Positions 56,816 through 64,000 of a stretch of 64,000 bases of DNA are shown piece after piece. A program made the translations under genes and the position numbers. The notes below the pieces were generated by a model, which searched no databases, was not told the origin of the DNA, and was given only the letters and a program-made list of their open reading frames with translations. The stretch covers positions 496,001 to 560,000 of the forward strand of contig NHNY01000004.1 of the NCBI GenBank assembly GCA_002786065.1. The letters run 5' to 3'. This DNA is from Microcyclospora pomicola (lineage: Eukaryota; Ascomycota; Dothideomycetes; Capnodiales). Positions within the stretch are counted from its first letter, which is position 1. Every line of letters begins with the position of its first letter.

Positions 56816-57663
56816 CGGAAGGTATGAAAGGAAAAGCGTACGATTGCGTGAATTGTTGTCATCGAGAGTCGAGACACATCAGACGGACGTGCAAGATGCG
56901 ACGAAACGTTGGGAGACAGCGTTTCAAGATAGTCAATAGAGCAAACCGCCCATTTCGGGTTTGATGCTTAGAGTATGAGTTCAAGGCTATTCAGTATGTT
57001 TGCGCTGCGTCGTCTTGCCTTTCGTGGTGTACAGCGATGATTCTTCGGAGTGTGACCGGAGGGAGACGGCTCTTGCGATTCCGCCTGACAGGAGTAAAAG
57101 CGCCATTGCTTCTCATTGCGAAGGTGATATGCTAGAAAAAAGGCACTATATGGACGTGGCGGTGACTGGACCTAGCGCTAGAGCACTCATCGATCTATAG
57201 TCTGCGATGTCTATTCGAAAAGAAAAGAGCTCTCTGTCCGGGAAGAACAGGGAAAGCCACTTTGATGCCCTGTGTTGGGGTTGCGACGTTGCGACATATC
57301 GCGTTCTTGATATAGAGGTGTCAAGGTCGGGTACGGATCTGGACCTGTTATGGGGGCGGTGTCGCTGTAGAAACACCACCGCATAGCAATATGGCCTATG
57401 GTGTGTTTTGGTGTGAGTATAAAGCAGGGGCATAACGGGAGCGCGGAGTCCAGCAGTGACTGGAAAATCACATAGCTGCGCTGAAGATGGAAGATGTGAC
57501 TAATGGACATCATGGGTGTATTTTTTGACCGTATGGATCGTACTCAAGTCATGAGTCTGCAATGATATGTACACTGAATATTAATAGATATATGTATGTA
57601 CTGATAGACAATCCCGCGTCCATCAATACCATGTCGCGCTAGTCTCGCGGCGAATCAGCCCAT

Positions 57664-58737
57664 CTAAAGCAGGTAGGCGACGGCACCGAGAGCGATGGAG
57701 CCAGCCAGCTCGGCGTAGGCGGTGAGGCCTGAGGCGGCACCGGTGTATGGGATGGGCGAGCCGGTGCTGGAAGGCATGACACCAGTGCCGGAGGCAATCG
57801 GCATGATCGTGCCCGATGATGGGGTGGAGGTGGCAGGGGAGGTGGCGGAGACGGTCATGGGCTCCATGGCGGATGGGTAGGCAGCGCAGGTCGCGTTGGG
57901 GGCGAGCGGGCAGTTGTCCTGTGAATATGTCAGTGACCATGAATCGATGGTTGCACACAGAGGACAAGGAACGTACAGCAATGCAGATGGCTTGGTACTG
58001 AGCAGGAGCAGTCGGCACGATCTGGACCTTGGGCGAGCACTTGTATCCGAAGAACTTGTTGAGCGCGGCACCAACAGCCTTGACATCGTCGTCGGTCACA
58101 CCGAACGAGGCGGCGGAAAGACCGACTTGCTCGATGAAGTAGCCGACCTCGTTGACGTCAAGGTCCATGAACTTGTGGACCTCAGCCATGCCGGGGCGGC
58201 CAGCGTAGGCCGGGAAGCCGGTCTGGCCAAGCCCGGAGCAGCCGAGCAAAAGACCGAAGTAGGAGTACAGGTGGGTAATGAGTTTGCTATTGGGAAGAAT
58301 GTCAGAGATGTGTGGATTTGTGTGCAGCAGGGCTGGGCTTGTTCTTACTATTGAGCGGAAGAGGTGTTGTTGGCAGGCATGTTCATCAACAGAGGCGCGG
58401 CAGCACCACCGTCCAAGAAGTTGACGGAGATACCAGAGCTGCCACCACCGTTGGTCGACTTGAGGGAGCCGTCAAAGTACGGCACAAGGTTCACTGGCAC
58501 GCCATTGTAGGTCTGGTTGGCAGCCAAGATACCCGGGACTGCAATACCAACGTTGGGCTGGGTGTAGTTGCCAATGACGGCGGTGTTGACGACCAGGGTC
58601 AGGAGGAGATCCTGGTTGGCGGCGGTGTTGTTGGTGAGCAGTGCAGTGGTGTAGTAGTCGCACATGGAGATGTTGGATGGGCGCTGGGCTGTGGCCAGGC
58701 TGAGACCAGCCGCGACGACGAAGACTTTGGAAAGCAT
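57664..58737 (-). CDS. Predicted GPI-anchored surface protein
   Basis: Three exons, introns 58287-58348 and 57919-57976, 317 aa. The start at 58737 gives a signal peptide (MLSKVFVVAAGLSLATA). The ectodomain has CDYYTTALLTNNTAANQDLL, FLDGGAAAPLLMNMPANNT, LITHLYSYFGLLLGCSGLG and GYFIEQVGLSAASFGVTDDD, then a Ser/Thr/Pro-rich stalk (TVSATSPATSTPSSG) and a C-terminal hydrophobic tail (GSIALGAVAYLL) preceded by small residues, as in GPI attachment. The helical first half faintly recalls truncated globins (DYYT, YFG), but I cannot support heme binding. Similar proteins occur in ascomycetes without an assigned role. Confidence 0.75.
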
Positions 58738-60920
58738 GATGACAGAAACGAGTGTAGAAGACGAGTTGTCTTTGTTGATCTGATCAAGATGACTGAGAAA
58801 AGACTTGGATATTGGATCGAAAGAGAGGAAGGAGGCAGCAATGGCGACTTTATCAACTATGAGCCCAGCACGAACCTCCAATCATTCGAGGCAAATACCG
58901 AATGACCAAGACAACCTCAGACTAGTGACACATGTATACATGTTTTGAAATTCCCCATACCAGTGGAGTATAGGGTGCATCGTGTAGTAAGGAGCGGTCA
59001 CCAGGGGACAAAGTGGATTTCAACACCTTAGATGAGCTCGAGACGATCCGGAAGCACAGTGTTCCGACTGTCGACCCTGGTTTCTTCCGATTCGAAGAAG
59101 ACTTTACTGTATTGCCACCAGTTCATGGCAAGAAGACCTTACAAGTCGGAGGATGTTCTGCTATCGACGTGAGCATGATGCCAATATGTGTAGTCTTGCT
59201 CGAGGATAGATCGTCCAGTTGATGTAGTGAAGGTGTACTCTCGTCAGCAATGACAACCAACGCCTGCTATCGCCACAACGACGTTGGAGTCAGGGGAGAT
59301 GAAGTGTTGACAAGCTTCTCTTGGGCGTTGGTACTCAAGCCGCATACGCACATATTCTGGGGTTGTCATAGCCATGAGGTCAAAGCAGCCAATCGGCTAA
59401 CGCTAATTTGTCATTAGTCTGTATTACGCCCAACGGGAGTGACATGCCAGCATCTGAAGTTCATGATGGAGCGGCACCATGAGCTCCCGAAAAATGCTTG
59501 GTTTGCGGAGAGATCTGCTCCAGATTCGGAAATGGCCACGGATTCTCCTGCTTCCGCTTTGGAAGAAGCTCTTTAGGAAGTGTCTGGCCACATGTGGCAA
59601 GCGTGCTCATGAGAAACTATGCATTAGTTTCGGCCCTGCATTTCGTACTCGAAGCAGGCCAGCAGTATGACTTTTATGATCGTCCTCCTCGGTGAGTAGC
59701 GTGCAATAATTTTACGCCCCTTGTCGTCCAATGAAACGAGTTCGTTGTCGCATGACAAGCCGGGGTAGCAAGGGTAGCAGCTTCGAACCTATCTTACCCC
59801 CTTCTGCGGTAGGTGTCGGAGCGATCTTGTGATCCTGATGTGATGATGGGTAATGTTTCAGTCCCCCACTGACAAGTCCAGGATACTGCAATGCTGCTTC
59901 AAGACGTCTATGGAGCGCCAATTGGTCAAGCTGTTTTCGAGGAGGCCTGGAGTCTGATGAGAGTACGTTTCACGATGACCAAAGTATGCAACGTGACTGC
60001 TTTGTACAGGCCAAACACCGTTTAGCAAAAAGGTAAGAGCATAAGGAAGCAAGAGCTGACAAAGTGTTGGAGAACCTAAGGTATGGTCAGGAGTATATCC
60101 GCTATGACTTTTCAGCGTCAGTAATACAGCTCCAGCCTCATAATTGCTTAATGACAGAGAACATATTCCGGAGATCAGGAGGTCCACTTCCGCGAGATAA
60201 TGCACCGCCGAAGTCGCACAACCCTTGATGTGCCTTGCAGAACATGTCGGTATGTACGTGGTATAATCTGCCCTCTTGTGTCGAGGTGTATTCTTGAAAT
60301 GGCAAAAGTCAAGACGGACTTGATGAGACGAAAGAGGGGATCACCCATATATTCAAGCCCTCCCGTCGACTTCGCGCTGTCAAAGGCTGCATCCAGATCA
60401 TGCAAGGGCTCTGCATCAAGCGAGACTCACATGTCTGAGGTTCACCAGGGATAAGACGCCGGCTGCTCCAACCAGTGAGTGCAAAGGAACAGCTGTTTTT
60501 GGAGGGGACGGTATACGCCATGAGATGGTATGCTTGAAGATGACCTACTACGTGAACACCGGGGTATTGTGCTAGGACAAGAGAAGAAGCGCAGAGGGCC
60601 ACAGCAATGGACAACACCAATGGACAACAGCAGTACGGCGGCCCATCGCTGAGCTCCTGCTTGTATCAACCCAGCCGTTTGAGTGGAGGGCCAGATCTCC
60701 GGCCGCGTTGTGTACACATGGCATAAGTAAGGTGATATACGACTCGGCGAAAGGAGACTTCCATGTGAGGCGCTTCGAACGCGGAAAGTCGGGTCACGTG
60801 CTTGCTGCACTCCACGCGCGCGCGCATTCATCGCATGTGGTGACGCTACCATGACATCGTCACCATCTAAATAATGGCGAGAAATGATGGCAGCAGCTAT
60901 GGCAGACACGTCTTGCAGCC
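58738..60920. other. Intergenic, 2.2 kb, divergent
   Basis: Between the GPI-type gene (minus) and the SDR gene (plus). Minus-strand frames at 60309-60930 include a signal-like stretch but start without ATG and lack support. No gene or clear repeat. Confidence 0.45.
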
Positions 60921-62113
60921 ATGCAACCATTGCGTTTCCTATCTTACTCTGCTAGCACGAAAATATCCTTCTCTGCACCTTCATCATACAGATCACTTGC
61001 ATTTCTCAACCTTTCAGTCCGTTCCTATCGCACGCCAAGCACCCTGGCACGTAGCAGGTTGAGCTCGCTCAATAAGCACTTTTCCACTTCATCGACAAGA
61101 ACTTTCAACATGGCCTCGGACGACGCCAAATCACACAACAATGCTGACTTCCAGCTCGCCAATGTCTTTTCCGTAAAGGACAAGGTTGCTTTGATTACAG
61201 GTTGGTCGAGAGCGTCAATGACTCTACATGTGACCCGCACTAATGCTTTCTAGGTGGAGGATCCGGTATTGGATTGATGGCCACACAAGCGCTTGCGGTC
61301 AATGGAGCCAAGGTCTACATCGTCGGTCGCACAGCAGAGAAGCTCGAGACGGTGGCCAAGACATACAGCCAGGGGATCTCTGGCCAAATCATCCCCATCA
61401 CCGCCGACATTACCGACAAGTCAGACATTGCTTCGCTTTACGAGCAAATTGCCCAGAAGGAACAGCACCTAGATATTCTCATCAACAATGCCGGAATCAA
61501 CACGGCAACCTTCAAGACTGAAGCCAGCAGCGCCGAGGAAATGAAGAAGAACCTCTTTGAGCATGATGAAGCCACCTTCAAAGATTGGGATGACGTGTAC
61601 CGTACCAACGTCACGCATTGCTACTTCATGACTGTCGCCTTCTTACCATTGTTGCAGAAGGCTACGGAGCACCAGCATGGTTACTCTGGGACTGTCATCA
61701 ATATCAGTAGCATTTCAGGCCAGGTCAAGAACACTCAGCACCACCCTCAATACAACGCCTCCAAGGCCGCGACTATCCACCTCACACGCATGATGGCTAA
61801 TGAAATCGCGACGAACGAGCTGAAGATCCGTGTCAACTCGATTGCACCTGGTCAGTTATGGATATGCTGTCTGATGGAACTCCCACGCTAACAGTTCGTA
61901 GGTGTGTTCCCCTCAGAGATGACCGCTGGCGACAGCGGTGCGAACCAGAAGTCACATGTTCCCAAGGAAAAGTATGCAGAAAAAGTACCAGCCGGTCGTC
62001 CCGGAAACGATCGCGACATGGCCAGCGCGATAATATTCGCTGCCACCAATCAATACCTCAATGGCCAGACTGTGACCGTGGATGGTGGCTACACCCTCGC
62101 GGCAGGTTTGTAG
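60921..62113 (+). CDS. Short-chain dehydrogenase/reductase with possible mitochondrial presequence
   Basis: Three exons, introns 61201-61253 and 61851-61901, 362 aa from the ATG at 60921. The classical SDR core is complete: ITGGGSGIGLMATQAL, VYIVGRTAEKLE, LDILINNAGINTATF, NISSISG (catalytic Ser), YNASKAATIHLTRMMANE (YxxxK) and RVNSIAPGVFPSEM. It resembles fungal RhlG-like 3-oxoacyl reductases; the substrate is unknown. Residues 1-63 have no acidic residue and many Ser, Arg and aromatic residues (RFLSYSASTKISF, LARSRLSSLNKHFSTSSTR), a typical mitochondrial presequence. A second in-frame ATG at 61110 (MASDDAKSHNN) starts just after it and would give a cytosolic 299-aa form. Confidence 0.88.
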
Positions 62114-62627
62114 ATGAAGCCCCCATGGAATGTTTGATCAACGAGAAACGGCCAGTAGATCTAGCGTCATCTCAGTCGTAATGGCTTCGACTGCACAAAT
62201 CTGCATGAGTTCATACAACGCAGAGTATTGTAAATGTCAATCAAAGCACTGTCAACGAAGTAGTGAAATCTCCCGTATGCCCTCTACCTCCCGTCGGCAG
62301 ATGTTCTGCTCGAGCGATCCACATAGAGCTGTGCAAGACAATCTGTGTTGGCATTGTGATACGACGAAGGGGAGAAGGGTTTAAAATTGCAATTAGATCT
62401 AATGAACATCTTTGTAAGGGGACCGCGAACTACGTACAGATGTTGTATCACGCAAGCGTGGGCAATAAAGCTGACTAGGTCCGAGCGGAAAAGGGACGCT
62501 AGTCCCCAAGCAGACTTGCCTCCAAGAATAACATGTGCCGTTCACATTATCATTCTTCAAACATAGACTTGCACATCAATCTGCTTGGAACTTTCCTCAA
62601 CCCAAATACCACTTTTTAGCTGAAGCC
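62114..62627. other. Intergenic, Cwc2 promoter
   Basis: About 0.5 kb between the SDR stop and the Cwc2 start. The in-frame stretch from 62535 lacks an ATG and belongs to the leader. Nothing else is seen. Confidence 0.5.
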
Positions 62628-63866
62628 ATGGCTGAAGTCATGGAGGCCGCTGTTCCCTCTTTCACTGAAAGCAGTGAGGCTCCTGCAACCTCTACTTCCC
62701 TGGTGCCTGTCTCTGAAGGCAGCATACAAAAGGTCCGCAAGACCAAGATCATAAAGCGCAAACGTCGCCCAGCACGCCCGCAACAGGATCCTGCGACGTT
62801 CAAAAGCGAGCCGCCACCGCAGACCGGCACGATCTTCAACATCTGGTACAACAAATGGTCCGGCGGAGATCGCGAAGACGCGCATTCCTCGAAAACGCAG
62901 GCCAAGGGCCGCTGCAACGTCGCGCTCGACAGCGGATACACCAAAGCCGATAAGGTGCTCGGCAGCTACTTCTGTCTCTTCTTCGCGCGGGGACTGTGTC
63001 CGAAGGGTCAGGATTGCGAGTATCTGCACCGATTGCCGAACAGTCGAATAGGGAAGGAGGGAGGATTGGGGGATATCTTTCCATCAAACGTGGATTGCTT
63101 TGGACGAGACAAGTTTAGTGACTACAGAGATGACATGGGCGGAGTGGGGTCTTTCATGCGAGTAAACAGGACGCTGTATATTGGCCGGATACATGTGACC
63201 GATGATATCGAGGAAGTGGTCGCGAGACATTTTCAGGAATGGGGACAGGTTGAGAGGACGAGAGTGCTGCCTAGCCGTGGCGTGGCGTTTGTCACGTACA
63301 CGCACCTGGCCAACAGCGAATTTGCGAAGGAGGCTATGGCGCATCAGAGCTTGGATCATAACGAGACGCTGAATGTGCGGTGGGCAACAGTGGATCCCAA
63401 CCCGGTCGCGCAGAAACGAGAAGCAAGACGGGTGGAAGAACAAGCGGCGGAGGCCATCAGAAGGGCTTTGCCTGCAAGCTATGTGGCAGAGTTGGAGGGC
63501 AGGCGGTACGAAGGAGCAGACCCAGAAGCAGAGAGGAAACGCCGGAAAATCGACGGAAGTTTTGGGCTTCAAGGATACGATGCTCCAGACGATGTGTGGT
63601 ATGCATCAGAGAAGGCACGCATTGAGGGAGGCGACGAAAAGATGATGCTGGAAGGTGCTGGGGAGGATGAAGCGGAAGACGATGAGCATGGAGGCCCACT
63701 ACTTCTCGGCTCTGGCTCTAGGGTCGAGGAGCCTGTTCCAAATGGTCTGCTCGGCATATCGACACTGGCGGCATTGAAGGGCTTTACGGCTGGCGGTAAC
63801 GATGCGAAGGCACCTGATAAAACCGCGGGACCGCTTGTTGGTTACGACAGTGATGACGATGATTGA
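62628..63866 (+). CDS. CWC2: Pre-mRNA-splicing factor Cwc2 (RBM22-like)
   Basis: Single exon, 412 aa, start at the first ATG (MAEVMEAAVPSF). Cwc2 binds U6 snRNA within the Prp19-related complex and helps form the spliceosome active site. A basic stretch (TKIIKRKRRPARP) is followed by the torus-type block IFNIWYNKWSGGDREDA, the zinc finger CLFFARGLCPKGQDCEYLH (C-x7-C-x5-C-x3-H), the FPSNVDCFGRDKFSDYRDDM connector and an RRM starting RTLYIGRIHVTDDIEE with RNP1-like GVAFVTYTHLAN. The acidic disordered C-terminus contains the conserved LLGISTLAALKGF block and ends GYDSDDDD. Order and length match the family. Confidence 0.94.
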   Translation: MAEVMEAAVPSFTESSEAPATSTSLVPVSEGSIQKVRKTKIIKRKRRPARPQQDPATFKSEPPPQTGTIFNIWYNKWSGGDREDAHSSKTQAKGRCNVALDSGYTKADKVLGSYFCLFFARGLCPKGQDCEYLHRLPNSRIGKEGGLGDIFPSNVDCFGRDKFSDYRDDMGGVGSFMRVNRTLYIGRIHVTDDIEEVVARHFQEWGQVERTRVLPSRGVAFVTYTHLANSEFAKEAMAHQSLDHNETLNVRWATVDPNPVAQKREARRVEEQAAEAIRRALPASYVAELEGRRYEGADPEAERKRRKIDGSFGLQGYDAPDDVWYASEKARIEGGDEKMMLEGAGEDEAEDDEHGGPLLLGSGSRVEEPVPNGLLGISTLAALKGFTAGGNDAKAPDKTAGPLVGYDSDDDD

Positions 63867-64000
63867 GTCGGTGTGGAGATCCGCAATAACTACCTTGCGA
63901 TACCCAGTATCCAGATGTGTATCACCAACGAATTTGTCAGCTCATGCAGCGTCAGCGACTGGCTCTGTGCAGCTTCAGTCTCGCTTGTGCCATGACGGCT

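Larger units (their letters stand above)
53558..57663. other. Gene-poor stretch, 4.1 kb
   Basis: The longest stretch without a supported gene. The first 160 bp are purine-rich on the plus strand (the pyrimidine-rich leader of the glucose transporter). Many short overlapping frames occur on both strands, none with recognisable sequence. It contains a 9-bp tandem repeat (56641-56685) and a small hairpin (56792-56815), listed separately. A noncoding RNA or regulatory domain is possible but unsupported. Confidence 0.5.

Noticed and set aside
57664-58737. Truncated-globin interpretation of the GPI-type protein
   Set aside because: No convincing proximal His in the right context; similarity is only a few aromatic residues.
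60309-60930. Minus-strand frames with a signal-like segment (LSIAVALCASSLVLA)
   Set aside because: No ATG in the right frame, two overlapping frames compete, and the region is the promoter of the SDR gene.

Overview
The window is chromosomal DNA of a filamentous ascomycete (Pezizomycotina). Gene content and protein style suggest a Dothideomycete, but that assignment is inference. The evidence is short GT-AG introns (46-129 bp, often with a CTNAC-like branch site), compact two- to five-exon genes on both strands, pyrimidine-rich leaders, and fungal-type proteins (CENP-A, Dcp1, Elp3, Rit1, Cwc2, Nop2, Ale1-type MBOAT, Aos1, Fmp52-like). I found no transposon, virus-derived element, CRISPR, rRNA or convincing tRNA.

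Layout. 1-10.7 kb: a dynamin-family GTPase (3' end outside the window, with an in-frame stop), a hotdog thioesterase, a DUF2278 protein, a CorA-like metal transporter, a small secreted Cys protein and a sucrose/alpha-glucoside transporter. 11-24.6 kb: Nop2, a kinase-HAD-phosphoribosyltransferase fusion, a metallo-beta-lactamase protein with a zinc-ribbon-like N-terminus, an OCRL-type inositol 5-phosphatase, Dcp1 and a lysophospholipid acyltransferase. 25-33 kb: centromeric histone H3, a FUN14 protein, three consecutive small SANT/Myb-like genes and an Fmp52-like oxidoreductase. 34-50 kb: a secreted protein with five copies of a six-Cys module, a multi-pass membrane protein, SUMO E1 subunit Aos1, a conserved fungal protein, an LDAH-like lipase, Rit1 and Elp3 (tail to tail, 6 bp apart) and a Ser-rich secreted protein. 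51-64 kb: a high-affinity-type glucose transporter, a gene-poor 4 kb stretch, a GPI-type surface protein, an SDR oxidoreductase with a possible mitochondrial presequence, and Cwc2.

Most genes are unrelated housekeeping genes. Themes that recur are RNA metabolism (Nop2, Dcp1, Rit1, Elp3, Cwc2), sugar uptake (two MFS carriers), lipid and membrane turnover, and secreted or cell-surface proteins.

Most worth a second look: the SANT-like trio, each carrying a VKxE SUMO-consensus motif in its tail; the five-copy six-Cys module; the tri-domain fusion whose intron holds an in-frame stop; and the nonsense codon in the dynamin gene. Exon structures were derived by hand from frame continuity and family similarity, and the spliced lengths of the complete multi-exon genes are multiples of three.
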